A DNA stretch of 64,000 nucleotides, from positions 5,394,001-5,458,000 of the forward strand of contig NZ_JBHUNT010000001.1 of NCBI RefSeq assembly GCF_042685745.1, given 5' to 3'. The translations under genes and the position numbers were made by a program. A model generated the notes under the pieces. The model searched no databases. It was given only the letters and a program-made list of their open reading frames with translations, and was not told where the DNA came from. This DNA is from Prauserella_A oleivorans (lineage in GTDB: Bacteria > Actinomycetota > Actinomycetes > Mycobacteriales > Pseudonocardiaceae). Below, in pieces: positions 44,892 to 53,584 of the stretch (position 1 is its first letter; each line of letters opens with the position of its first letter).

Positions 44892-46147
44892 TCCCCTCGC
44901 CTCCCGCCGACCTCGATGCCGAGCGACTCGGCGAGCAGTTCGTGGATGTCGACCACGTCGATGTCCTGCGCGTGCCCGGCCTCGGACAGCGGGCGTTCCG
45001 ACCACGGGCACGCCGACACGAGCGTGTCCACCCCGAGCTGCGCCGCCTTGTCCACTCTGGACTCGCTGATCTTCGCGGTCAGCTCGGGCTTCTCGATGGG
45101 CAGCCCGCCGCCTCCGCCGGAGCAGTAGGACCACTGGGTGACCCGGTCCACGTCGTGGAAGGTCAGCCCGGGGATGGCGGAGAGGATCTCGCGGGGTGCC
45201 TTCCAGATGCCCTTGCGCTTGTTCAGCCGGCACGGGTCGTGGTAGGTGATCGTCCGCTCGATCGGGACGGACGGCCGCAGCCTGCCGTCCGCGATCATCT
45301 CCGCGAACAACTCGACCACCAGCATGACCTCGATGTCGTAGTCCTCGCCGAAGTACTTCGGGTAGTCCTCGGTGAAGGTGATGTAGTCGTGCGGGTCGAG
45401 CACGAGCACGCGCTTGACCCCGCTCGCCCGCCAGTCCTCGAGGTTGTGCCGGGCGAATCGCCGCGACTGCTCGACGTAGCCCATCTCGGCCGCCGGTCCG
45501 CCGCAGCACCACTGCTCGTTCATGAGCCCGAACTCGTAGCCCGCGCGCTGCAGGATCTGGGCCACGGCTCGGGGAACCGACGTGCGGTAGAACGCCGCCT
45601 CGCAGTCCACGAACAGGATCGACTCGCCGCCGATGGGAATGTCGAGGCCCGCCGACCAGTCGCGCACGTGCTCCTGGCTGACCGGGGTGTCCCCCAGTAC
45701 GGGTTCGTGGGTTCGCTCGTCGGTGAGGAGGTTCCACCGCTGCCAGCCCGGCTGGTGCACGCCCTCGGTGACGGCGAGCGCGCGCATCGCCTTGACCAGG
45801 TCGACCGTGCGGGTGCGGAAGCGGTAGAAGTCGCCGGTGAACAGGGTGTTCGGGCACCGCAGCTCGCAGGCGCCGCACTGGGTGCAGTTGACGTAGTCCG
45901 CGGCGACGTCGGCGATCTCCAGCTCGCCCTGCTCCATCGCGACGACGTTGGCGTGGAACGCGGTCGGCGTCCACGACTCGTTGCGGGTCACCTGCATGAC
46001 GGGGCAGACCTCGCGACAGAACTTGTGTCCCGAGGAGAAGCAGTTGTACGCGGCGTTGCGCCACTGGTTGACGAATTCGCCGGTGTTGTCCGGCCGGCCG
46101 TTCGGGGACGACGGGGCGCCGGTGTCGTGGTGGGAGATGTCGGTCAT
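44888..46147 (-). CDS. Fe-S/CCG-domain electron transfer protein (GlcF-like)
   Basis: Encodes 419 residues. The second ferredoxin motif YVNCTQCGACELRCPN is a full [4Fe-4S] site; the first, NCFSSGHKFCREVCPV, lacks two of the usual Cys, giving C-x7-C-x3-C with Ser and His in place. Two CCG-type motifs follow, WCCGGPAAEMGY and YCSGGGGGLPIE. AGGAG eight bases from ATG 46147. First gene of the operon, following the promoter at 46231-46259. Pairs with the FAD protein next downstream. Confidence 0.88.
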   Translation of the reverse strand: MTDISHHDTGAPSSPNGRPDNTGEFVNQWRNAAYNCFSSGHKFCREVCPVMQVTRNESWTPTAFHANVVAMEQGELEIADVAADYVNCTQCGACELRCPNTLFTGDFYRFRTRTVDLVKAMRALAVTEGVHQPGWQRWNLLTDERTHEPVLGDTPVSQEHVRDWSAGLDIPIGGESILFVDCEAAFYRTSVPRAVAQILQRAGYEFGLMNEQWCCGGPAAEMGYVEQSRRFARHNLEDWRASGVKRVLVLDPHDYITFTEDYPKYFGEDYDIEVMLVVELFAEMIADGRLRPSVPIERTITYHDPCRLNKRKGIWKAPREILSAIPGLTFHDVDRVTQWSYCSGGGGGLPIEKPELTAKISESRVDKAAQLGVDTLVSACPWSERPLSEAGHAQDIDVVDIHELLAESLGIEVGGRRGE

Positions 46148-46204
46148 GAGATCCACTCCTGAGGCGGCGGGTGCGGGAACTCGGGTGGACAGACGGGTCG
46201 GTTC

Positions 46205-46218
46205 GTGATGCGCGTCAC
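46205..46218. promoter_or_regulatory. Candidate GntR/FadR operator
   Basis: GTGATGCGCGTCAC is a near-perfect 14-bp palindrome (GTGA/TCAC arms) about 12 bases past the -10 box of the leftward promoter, near the predicted transcription start. The divergent GntR regulator is the likely ligand. Confidence 0.45.
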
Positions 46219-46230
46219 GTCATGACCATT

Positions 46231-46259
46231 AAAGTATGAAACCATATTCCAATGCGCAA
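46231..46259 (-). promoter_or_regulatory. Predicted promoter of the Fe-S/FAD operon
   Basis: On the minus strand TTGCGC (46259-46254) and TACTTT (46236-46231) are spaced by 17 bases, close to sigma70-type boxes, with a predicted start near 46224. This is one of the few AT-rich spots in the region. Confidence 0.5.
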
Positions 46260-46338
46260 CCCCCTGTAACCGTGTGGATTCGCGCGTAACGCAAACTCAA
46301 CAAGGGCGGCAGTGCCGACAAAAGCGACGGAGGTGGGC

Positions 46339-47085
46339 GTGGACAACACGGTGTCCGGAGCGGCGCGGCATGCGGCCTTCGCACCGCTGGATGACGGGGG
46401 ACGCGCCGAGGTCGTCGCCCGTCGGCTGGGGGAGGCGATCGCGCTCGGACTGCTGGAGGACGGCGAGCAACTGCCGCGCGAGTCGGAGCTCGCCGCACAG
46501 CTCAAGGTCGCCACGGTGACCTTGCGCGAAGCCTTGGCCTCGTTACGCCACGAGGGTCTGGTGGAAACCCGGCGTGGCCGGGGCGGGGGCAGCTTCGCCC
46601 GCTCCCCCGCCGACCCTTCGCTCGACCGGCTGCGGGCCACCCTCCGCGAGCTGAGTGTGCACGAGCTGCGGGAGATCGCCGATCAGCACCTCGCGGTCAG
46701 CGGCACCGCGGCGCTGCTGGCGGCCGAACGCGCCGACGACGGCGACATCGCGACCCTGCACGGCCTCGTCGACCAGCTGGGATCGGCGTGCACCCCGGGC
46801 GACCGGCGGCGCGCCGACGCCCGCTTCCACATCGAGATCGCGGCGGCCGCGCAGTCGTCCCGGCTGACGCGGCAGGAGATCGCACTGCAGGCGGAGGTGG
46901 GCGAGCTGCTGTGGATGCCGTCCGGCGAGGCGATCCCGCATCCGGACGCGATCGCGGACCATCGCGAGATATTGCGGGCGATCGAGGTCGGTGACGGTAC
47001 GCTCGCGCGAACCCTCGCCGAGCGCCACGTCACCCGGGGAATCGATCGTCTGATCGAGTTCCACCTCCGGCTTGCGGGCGCATGA
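46339..47085 (+). CDS. GntR/FadR-family regulator
   Basis: Encodes 248 residues from GTG 46339, preceded by GGAGG at 46329; GTG 46312 is an alternative. The winged helix is AEVVARRLGEAIALGLLEDG, then LPRESELAAQLKVATVTLRE and ASLRHEGLVETRRGRGGGSF. The C-terminal all-helical FCD domain has RADARFHIEIAAAAQSSRLT, with histidines that would bind a metal or effector carboxylate. Divergent from the catabolic operon, separated by a promoter and palindrome. Probably represses it. Confidence 0.88.
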   Translation: MDNTVSGAARHAAFAPLDDGGRAEVVARRLGEAIALGLLEDGEQLPRESELAAQLKVATVTLREALASLRHEGLVETRRGRGGGSFARSPADPSLDRLRATLRELSVHELREIADQHLAVSGTAALLAAERADDGDIATLHGLVDQLGSACTPGDRRRADARFHIEIAAAAQSSRLTRQEIALQAEVGELLWMPSGEAIPHPDAIADHREILRAIEVGDGTLARTLAERHVTRGIDRLIEFHLRLAGA

Positions 47086-47130
47086 GAATGTCTGTGCGAC
47101 ACGGCAGCCGGACGCGGAAGTGGGGCGAAC

Positions 47131-47874
47131 GTGACCGACGCGCGACAGGTGCACATCGGCGCCGCGGCCGATCGGGTCTCGGCTGTGCTCGACGACGCCT
47201 TCGGCTGGCTCGACCGGCTCGCGGGGCGACTCCGCCTGCTCCACGACTCGGCGCGGTCGGAAGGCCGCCCGCTACGCGCGGAGGAACTCGCCGACCTGCG
47301 TGAACCGATCTTCGCCCGGCTGCGGGAGCACCCCCGGCTGGTGGCGGGCACCGGGGTGATCCTGGCCGGTGATGTGCTGGCCGATCGCAGTCACTGGCTG
47401 GAGTGGTGGCAGAACCGGGCCGGCGACTCCCCGGTGTTTCTGGAGGTCGACCACGACCCGGCGAGCGTCGGCTACTACGACTACGCGACCGCGGCGTGGT
47501 TCGCGCTGCCGCGGCGCACCGGCCAGCGGGTGGCCGTCGGGCCGTACGTCGACTATTCGGGCACCGACGAGTACATGCTCACGCTGGCGAATCCGGTGTC
47601 CTCCGGCGAGTGGTTCCTCGGCGTCGCCGCGACCGACATCCGGGCCGACGCGTTCGAGTCTCTGCTGCTCCGCGCGCTGGGCGGCACGGGGCCACCGGCG
47701 GTGCTGGTGAACGCCACCGGCCGGGTGATCGCCTCGAACACCCCGCACAAGATCGCCGGTTCCCTGGTGGCCGAGCGGGAGCTGGACCCGGACCGGCCCG
47801 CCTACCCGGTGACGGCTCCGTGCGCCGCCGACTGTGCGGGCCTGCCGTGGCGCGTGTGCGCGCTGCGAGGCTGA
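47131..47874 (+). CDS. Cache-domain protein
   Basis: Encodes 247 residues. The central PDC/Cache-like block includes WWQNRAGDSPVFLEVDHDPA, YYDYATAAWFALPRRTGQRV and VGPYVDYSGTDEYMLTLANP, followed by GVAATDIRADAFESLLLRAL; this arrangement matches the small-molecule binding Cache fold. No TM, signal peptide or output domain is seen, so it may be a soluble sensor or a shuttle partner of the GntR regulator (gap 45 bases). GTG 47131. The ligand may be the amine or acid handled by the divergent operon. Confidence 0.7.
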   Translation: MTDARQVHIGAAADRVSAVLDDAFGWLDRLAGRLRLLHDSARSEGRPLRAEELADLREPIFARLREHPRLVAGTGVILAGDVLADRSHWLEWWQNRAGDSPVFLEVDHDPASVGYYDYATAAWFALPRRTGQRVAVGPYVDYSGTDEYMLTLANPVSSGEWFLGVAATDIRADAFESLLLRALGGTGPPAVLVNATGRVIASNTPHKIAGSLVAERELDPDRPAYPVTAPCAADCAGLPWRVCALRG

Positions 47875-48225
47875 GTCCCACCCGGCGCGCCCACCGCAAC
47901 GACAATCGAGCACCCATACCCCGCGCCGAACAAGCTGCGCCTTCGATCGAGTGGAGGTGCCGGGCCGAAACCGCACCGCAACCACCACGACGGGGTCCGG
48001 GGACCTCCCCGGGCGGGGCTCTGGGGGCCGCGCCCCCAGAAGACACGACGAGGATCGAACACAGCGAAGGCCCCCGGCGACGAGCAGGGGCCTTCGATCG
48101 AGTGGAGCTTCGGGAGCGTACTCGAACTCCCGGCTGGTCCGACCTCAACTGGACCACGACCAGTCCGCACGAGCACGCACCGTGGGGCTCCGGGGGCTCG
48201 GCCCCCGCAATCAATACCCGAAACG
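47875..48225. other. Non-coding region beside tmRNA with hairpins and 3'-end-like repeats
   Basis: No gene is seen. It holds perfect hairpins: CTGGGGGC/GCCCCCAG at about 48022-48040, GAAGGCCCC/GGGGCCTTC at 48066-48095, and CGGGGGC/GCCCCCG near 48191-48207. Two segments of about 18 bp match the flank or end of tmRNA (see repeat entry). The layout suggests repeated insertion or decay at the 3' end of ssrA. Confidence 0.6.
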
Positions 48226-48282
48226 AGAAACCGGCGAGCGCTCTCCGCGAGCACTCGCCGGTCTTCGAGTGGAGGTGCCGGG
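47939..48282 (-). repeat. Three tmRNA-3'-end-like direct repeats
   Basis: CGAGTGGAGGTGCCGGG occurs at 47948-47964 and, inside and beyond the tmRNA 3' end, at 48266-48282. A related 18-bp element GCCTTCGATCGAGTGGAG occurs at 47939-47956 and 48090-48107. These are direct repeats about 150 and 170 bp apart, each resembling the ssrA end plus its flank. This is the pattern left by att sites of integrative elements that use ssrA, but no integrase is near. Confidence 0.55.
48226..48262 (-). terminator. tmRNA terminator
   Basis: ACCGGCGAG at 48254-48262 and its complement at 48230-48238 form a 9-bp stem with 15-nt loop (minus strand), followed by a short TTTC run. It begins seven bases past the tmRNA 3' end. 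Confidence 0.75.
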
Positions 48283-48638
48283 AATCGAACCCGGGTCCTC
48301 TGTCGCCTTTCCAGGGCTTCTCCGTGCGCAGTCCGCTGTGCCTCTACTCGGCCCCACCGGTCACGCGGACAAGCCGGTGTGACGGGCCCAGCCACTGTTC
48401 GTTTCCCAACCGGTCCCCGTGGCCGGGACCGGCGGTGAGCCTCCTAGCTGATGCCGGCAAACCGGGTCGGAGGCTTACCCGGGCCGACAGACTTCACACT
48501 CGCTCAGGCGGCGAGGGCGAAGTCGCGCTGACTGTTCGTCTTGGCGCTTATTTTAGTGCGACGACGCTCACGGTGGTCGTTGCCTGCACCGGCACGCTTC
48601 CCCTGGATCAACGTCCAGAGTCGAGACCGTTCACCCCC
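48270..48638 (-). ncRNA. ssrA: Transfer-messenger RNA (ssrA)
   Basis: A 369-nt RNA. The 5' GGGGGTG pairs with CACCTCC at the 3' end, followed by discriminator and CCA with the T-arm GGGTTCGATTCCC. The tag frame (48545 down to 48504) reads AKTNSQRDFALAA then stop, with the ALAA end recognised by ClpXP/ClpAP-type proteases. It rescues stalled ribosomes together with SmpB (53.6 kb). Resume codon is GCC. The 5' and 3' boundaries come from pairing of the acceptor arm. Confidence 0.95.
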
Positions 48639-48811
48639 TTGTCGGTGTCACTCTTTCCACCCAGGATAACGCGACCCGCAAGCCGATAATTCCGCGGCGC
48701 CGGTAGGGCTGTCCCCACCGTGCACTGACCGGTGTGCTCCATGGTCCGGGCAGGTCAGAGCGGTGATGCTGGAACACCTCACCCCCGGCACGATCGAAGG
48801 GACCGCCCGCC

Positions 48812-49486
48812 ATGAACCGCGCCGCCCGCAAGATCCCGCTCGCCGGCTCGCTCGGCTACCTGCTGCTCAACCTCCCGGCCGGCATCGCCGGCTTCGTCTT
48901 CGTGGTCACCACGCTGGCCGTGGGTGTCTCCACGGCGATCATCTGGGTGGGGGTGGCGGTTCTGGCGCTCACCGTGGTCGGCGTCCGCGCGGCCGCGACT
49001 GCCGAACGTGCCCGCATCCGCGCTCTGCTCGACATCACCATCCCGCAGCCCTACCGGCCGCTGCCCGGCACCGGGGCCCGCGCCCGCTGGCGCGCCCGCG
49101 TGCGCGATGCGGCGACCTGGCGTGACCTGGCCTACCTCGTGCTCCTGTTCCCGCTGGGCATCGCCGAGTTCGTTGTCGTGGTCACGAGCTGGGCGGTGGC
49201 CCTGGCGCACCTCGCGTTGCCGGTGTTCTACCGCTGGCTGCCGGACGGGGCCTACTTCTTCCCCAGCTACGACCTGCGGTGGATCGTCGTCGACTCCGTG
49301 CCGACCGCGTTGCCGTGGGCCGCCCTCGGGATGCTGCTGGCCTGCGTCGCCGTGGCCGTCACCCGCGGGCTCGCCACCGTGCACGCCCGGTTCGCCCTGG
49401 CGCTCCTCGGCCCGAGTGGTCGCCGCGTGCGGGAGGCGGAGGCGAGCTTCGCCGATACCCGCGTGCCCTCCACGGTGGCAGGATGA
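48812..49486 (+). CDS. Membrane sensor-domain protein (kinase-less)
   Basis: Encodes 224 residues: four TM segments (LGYLLLNLPAGIAGFVFVVT, VSTAIIWVGVAVLALTVV, LAYLVLLFPLGIAEFVVVVT, ALPWAALGMLLACVAVAV) with an exposed loop after FPSYDLRWIV. This is the PF13796-type Sensor domain found at the N-terminus of actinobacterial histidine kinases; here it stands alone. The stop overlaps an in-frame ATG of the kinase region (ATGA). It may assist the adjacent two-component system. Confidence 0.8.
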   Translation: MNRAARKIPLAGSLGYLLLNLPAGIAGFVFVVTTLAVGVSTAIIWVGVAVLALTVVGVRAAATAERARIRALLDITIPQPYRPLPGTGARARWRARVRDAATWRDLAYLVLLFPLGIAEFVVVVTSWAVALAHLALPVFYRWLPDGAYFFPSYDLRWIVVDSVPTALPWAALGMLLACVAVAVTRGLATVHARFALALLGPSGRRVREAEASFADTRVPSTVAG

Positions 49487-49515
49487 ACCCCGGGGCGACG
49501 GACGGGGGACCCACC

Positions 49516-50643
49516 ATGAGCGACGCCGCCACCGTGGCAAATCAGCCGCGGCCGAGCCCGGCCAGGTCGATCGCCTTCATGGTGCTCAGCTTCCCGCTGC
49601 GGCTGGTGCAGTTCATCACCGTCGTCGTGCTCGGTCTCGTCGGGATCGCCACCACGATCGTCTGGGTCGGCATCCCGGTGCTGATGCTGGCCACGCAGCT
49701 TGCCCAGTGGTTCGGCGACCTCGAACGGGCATGGGTCCGCAAGGCGCTCGACACCCCGGTCCCCGATGCCGAGCGCCGGCACGCCGAGGGCTGGGTGCGC
49801 CGCTGGTTCGCCCAGCTCACCGACCCCACGACCTGGCGGGATGTCGCCTACCTGCTGGCGGCGCTGCCGCTCGGCATCGTGGAGTTCGCCCTCGGCCTGG
49901 TGTCGATCGTGCTGCTGCCGATGGCCATCTGGGTGATGCCCGGTGCGGGCTGGCTGCACGGCCGGTTCGCGATGACCCTGCTGGGACCGCCGCGAGCCGA
50001 CCGGCTGGAGGCCAAGGCTTCGCGGTTGCAGGCGTCGAGGGCTCGTGGCGTGGACGCCGCCGAGGCCGAGCGCAGGCGCATCGAACGCGATCTGCACGAC
50101 GGCGCGCAGCAGCGGCTGGTGGCGGTCGCGATGACCGTCGGCCGGGCGAAGGCGAAGCTCGACGGCGACCCGGGCGAGCTGCGGGCCCTGCTGGACGAGG
50201 CCCACACCGACGCGAAGCTGGCCGTCGCCGAGCTGCGTGACCTGGCCCGCGGCATCTACCCCGCCGTGCTGGCCGACCGCGGGCTCGACGCGGCCCTCTC
50301 CGCACAGGCCGCGAAGTCGCCCGTGCCCGTGATGGTCGAGGTCGAGCTCGACGTCCGCCCGCCCGCGGCCGTGGAGACCACGGCGTACTTCATCGTGGGC
50401 GAGACGCTCGCCAACGTCGCCAAGCACTCGGGTGCCACCGAGGCGACCGTGCGGGTGTGGCGGGCGGAGGACACCGTGGTGGTCGAGGTGACGGACAACG
50501 GAGCCGGAGGCGCGTCGATGCGGCCGGGGGGTGGGCTTGCCGGGCTCGCCGACCGTGCTGCCACGATTGACGGCGTCATCTCCGTCGTCAGCCCATCCGG
50601 CGGTCCCACGGTGATCCGCGCGGACCTTCCCTGCACCTGGTGA
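49516..50643 (+). CDS. Sensor histidine kinase (HisKA_3) with Sensor domain
   Basis: Encodes 375 residues. A four-TM Sensor domain (residues about 15-165) is followed by the HisKA_3 helix with phospho-accepting His in ERRRIERDLHDGAQQRLVAV and an ATPase with ETLANVAKHSGATEATV and DNGAGG. GGGLAGLADR is the G2 box. ATG 49516 has GGGGGA upstream; ATG 49483 would overlap the previous stop. It forms a two-component system with the LuxR regulator 29 bases on. Stimulus unknown, probably cell envelope stress as in LiaS/DesK-like relatives. Confidence 0.92.
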   Translation: MSDAATVANQPRPSPARSIAFMVLSFPLRLVQFITVVVLGLVGIATTIVWVGIPVLMLATQLAQWFGDLERAWVRKALDTPVPDAERRHAEGWVRRWFAQLTDPTTWRDVAYLLAALPLGIVEFALGLVSIVLLPMAIWVMPGAGWLHGRFAMTLLGPPRADRLEAKASRLQASRARGVDAAEAERRRIERDLHDGAQQRLVAVAMTVGRAKAKLDGDPGELRALLDEAHTDAKLAVAELRDLARGIYPAVLADRGLDAALSAQAAKSPVPVMVEVELDVRPPAAVETTAYFIVGETLANVAKHSGATEATVRVWRAEDTVVVEVTDNGAGGASMRPGGGLAGLADRAATIDGVISVVSPSGGPTVIRADLPCTW

Positions 50644-50672
50644 GCTGACCATGTTCGCCACTGGGGGCAGGA

Positions 50673-51314
50673 ATGCGCGTCGTGATCGCCGAGGACGCCG
50701 TGTTGTTGCGTGCGGGCGTGCAGCGGCTGCTCGCCGACGAGTCCATCGAGACGGTGGCGGCGGTGGGCTCGGGCGACGAGCTGCTGCCCGCCGTGGAACA
50801 GCATCGGCCTGACCTCGCGATCGTGGACGTCCGGATGCCGCCGACGTTCACCGACGAGGGCCTGCGCGCGGCCCTGCGCGCACGCGAGGTCGTGCCGAAC
50901 CTGCCCGTGCTGGTGCTCTCCCAGTACGTCGAGGAGACCTACGCCGTCGAGCTGCTGTCCGCGGGCGCGGGCGGGGTCGGATACCTGTTGAAGGAGCGCG
51001 TCGCCGACGTCACCGACTTCCTGGACGCCGTGCGCCGCGTCGCCGCCGGTGGCACGGCGATCGACCCCGAGGTGATCTCCCAGCTGATGGCTCGCGGACG
51101 GAAGAACCCGCTCGACGCGCTGACCGCCCGCGAGGGCGAGGTGCTCGAGTTGATGGCGCAGGGTCTGTCCAACTCCGCGATCGCCAAGCGGCTCGTCGTC
51201 TCCCACGGCGCGATCGAGAAGCACATCGGCAACATCTTCACCAAGCTCGGCCTCGAGAACACCGCCGAGGAACACCGCCGCGTCCGCGCGGTGCTCACCT
51301 ACCTCGGCCGCTGA
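50673..51314 (+). CDS. NarL/LuxR-type response regulator
   Basis: Encodes 213 residues. The receiver begins MRVVIAEDAVLLRAGVQRLL, has the phospho-Asp in LAIVDVRMPP and the Lys in YLLKERV. The C-terminal LuxR helix-turn-helix reads LTAREGEVLELMAQGLSNSA then LVVSHGAIEKHIGNIFTKLG. ATG 50673. Partner of the histidine kinase immediately upstream. Confidence 0.93.
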   Translation: MRVVIAEDAVLLRAGVQRLLADESIETVAAVGSGDELLPAVEQHRPDLAIVDVRMPPTFTDEGLRAALRAREVVPNLPVLVLSQYVEETYAVELLSAGAGGVGYLLKERVADVTDFLDAVRRVAAGGTAIDPEVISQLMARGRKNPLDALTAREGEVLELMAQGLSNSAIAKRLVVSHGAIEKHIGNIFTKLGLENTAEEHRRVRAVLTYLGR

Positions 51315-51421
51315 CGCGCCGGGGGTAGGGCGAACCCCACCCGCCCCGGGCGAAAACCGGAAGATCAAGACGCCGGTCTGCACCGCTGTGCCCGCACCGC
51401 CTGCCGACCAGGCTTGCCTGC

Positions 51422-52691
51422 ATGACCGCAACCCGGAGCAACCCGCCACCCACGCGCGATCGCTTCCTCGACATCGTCCGTGCCGTTGCCATTCTCGGGT
51501 CGTCGTACAGCACTGGGCGATGCCGGTACTGGACTACTCCGGTGGCCGGCTCACCGCCGGCAACGCCATGACCACTTCGGGCTGGTGGCTGCTCACGTGG
51601 CTGTCGCAGGTGATGCCGCTCGTGTTCTTCGCGGGCGGTGCGGCGAACCTGATCTCCCTGCGTCGCGCGAGCTCCGTCCGGCTCTGGCTCGCCGGTCGCC
51701 TGCACCGGCTGCTGCTGCTGCCGGTCCTGCCGCTGTTCGCCGTGTGGCTCGTCGTGCCGACGGTGCTGCGGGACGCCGGTGTGCCGGAGCAACCCGTGGC
51801 GCTCGCCGGCGCGATCGCCGCGCAGCTGCTGTGGTTTCTCGGGGTCTACCTGCTCACGGTCCTCGCGACGCCGCTGCTGGCTCTCGCCCACCGCCGCTTC
51901 GGTCTCGCCGTGCCCCTCACGCTGAGCGCCGCCGCGGTCGCCGTGGACATAGCCCGCTTCGACGGCGTTCCTCTCGTCGGCTATGCCAACGCGGTGTTCG
52001 TCTGGCTCGCCGTACATCAGTTCGGTTTCCAGTACACCGACGGCTGGCTCGGCCGGTTGTCGCCGCGCGCCGCGCTCGGCCTCTCCGCCGCGGGGTTCGG
52101 TGTCACGGCGGTGCCGGTGGCGTTCGGTCCCTACGCGGCGAGCATGATCGGCATACCGGGTGAGCCCGTGTCGAACATGAGCCCGCCCGCCGCGTGCCTG
52201 GTGAGCCTCGCGGCGGGGCAGATCGGTCTCGTCCTCGCCGCGAAGAGGACGTTGACGACGTGGGCGCATCGGCCGGCGATCGGCACCGCGCTCGGCTGGG
52301 TGGGTCCGCGGTTCATGAGCATCTACCTGTGGCACATGCCCGCGCTCGTCGTGGTCACCGGAGGCACGGTGGTCGCGCTCGGCTACGCGACCCCGGCACC
52401 CGGCACCGTGCTGTGGCTTGCCGCGCTACCGGCGTGGCTGGCGGCCACCGGTCTCGTGCTGGTGGGGCTGCTGCGGGTGTTCAGCCGGTTCGAAGCGCTG
52501 CCGGCCGCGCCCTCGTCCCCGATGGTGTCCACGCGCCGGCTCGTCGCCGCCGGACTGCTCGCCTCGGGCGGCGTACTCGGACTGGCCGCGACCGGGTTCG
52601 CCGACGGGCCCGACCGTGGATCGCATTGGTCGCCTGTGCGTTCCTGCTCGGGAGGCACGCGGCAGGCCGGGTCCCCGCGACGAACCCCTAG
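51422..52691 (+). pseudogene. Acyltransferase_3-type membrane protein, two frameshifts
   Basis: The protein starts MTATRSNPPPTRDRFLDIVR at ATG 51422 and then would continue VVVQHWAMPVLDYSG only after a shift at about 51497-51500 (GGG where GGGG would restore the frame). It runs through ten or so TM helices with SIYLWHMPALVVV and again breaks at about 52606-52611 (GGGCCC), where the frame that ends WIALVACAFLLGRHAAGRVP, stop at 52691, takes over. Both faults are single-base losses in short G/C runs. It may be a true pseudogene or two sequencing errors. It converges on the amidohydrolase with overlapping stops. Confidence 0.8.
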
Positions 52692-53584
52692 AGTCCGAGC
52701 AGTTTGGCCGGGGTGTCGTGCAGCACCGCACGCAGGAACGGTTCGCCGAGGCGGTCGTCGGCGTCGGCCCAGCCGGCGATCGCCCGTAGCTGCGTGGCGT
52801 AGTCGTACGGGATGTTCGGGAAATCCGTGCCCAGCACGACGCGGTCGGGCACCTCCGCCAGCCGCTGCGGCCAGTCGGGGGGCGTCGGCATGAACCCCTC
52901 GGTGAACGGCACGCCCACCATGGTCGTGTCCAGGTACACGCGCGGAAACCGGTGCACCAGGGCGAGCGCGTCGTCGTACTCCGGCATCCCGGCGTGGGCG
53001 AGCACGGCGACGAGCTGTGGATGCCGGGCGAGCACCTCCGCGAACACGCCGATCCCGGTGTGCTCGCCGCGCAACGGCCCGTGTCCACAGTGGATCACCA
53101 CCGGGATCCCCGCGTCGGCCAGCACTCCCCACGCCTCGTCGAGCAGCTCGTCCCGTGGGTCGTAGGCACCGACCTGGACATGTGCCTTGACGCAACGGGC
53201 ACCTGCCCGCACCGCGGACTCCACGTAGGACGCCACGCCGGGCTCCGGGTACAGCGTCGCGGTCGGCACGGCGTCCGGCTCCCGCCGGGCGAACTCCAGC
53301 ACCCACTCCGTGAGCCACTCGGCCATGTCCGGCTTGTGCGGGTAGACCAGCGGCGCGAACGTCCGCACACCGAGCGAGCGCAGCACGTGCAGCCGCTCCT
53401 GCTCGGGCAGCCGGTAGTGCACGGGCCAGTCCATGCCGTAGTGCTGGTCGGCCTGGTCGAAGTACGCCCACACCTTGGTGAGCACCCGCTCGGGCAGGAA
53501 GTGCACGTGGATGTCCACGAGCCCGTCCAGCCCGAGGCCTCGCACCCAGGCGGCGACGTCGCTGTCCGAAGCCGGGCCCGTCAA
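52688..53584 (-). CDS. Amidohydrolase_2-family metal-dependent hydrolase
   Basis: Encodes 298 residues. LVDIHVHFLPERV gives the HxH metal site, then HCGHGPLRGEH and VLAHAGMPEYDD the following histidines, and VLGTDFPNIPY the Asp. This is the group of decarboxylases and lactonases. The likely TTG 53584 overlaps the smpB stop (TTGA); a GTG at codon 10 is possible. Co-transcribed with smpB. Substrate unknown. Confidence 0.85.
   Translation of the reverse strand: MTGPASDSDVAAWVRGLGLDGLVDIHVHFLPERVLTKVWAYFDQADQHYGMDWPVHYRLPEQERLHVLRSLGVRTFAPLVYPHKPDMAEWLTEWVLEFARREPDAVPTATLYPEPGVASYVESAVRAGARCVKAHVQVGAYDPRDELLDEAWGVLADAGIPVVIHCGHGPLRGEHTGIGVFAEVLARHPQLVAVLAHAGMPEYDDALALVHRFPRVYLDTTMVGVPFTEGFMPTPPDWPQRLAEVPDRVVLGTDFPNIPYDYATQLRAIAGWADADDRLGEPFLRAVLHDTPAKLLGL

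Noticed and set aside
48022..48040. Riboswitch in the hairpin-rich region next to tmRNA
   Set aside because: There is no downstream gene in the right orientation and the hairpins are simple GC stems.
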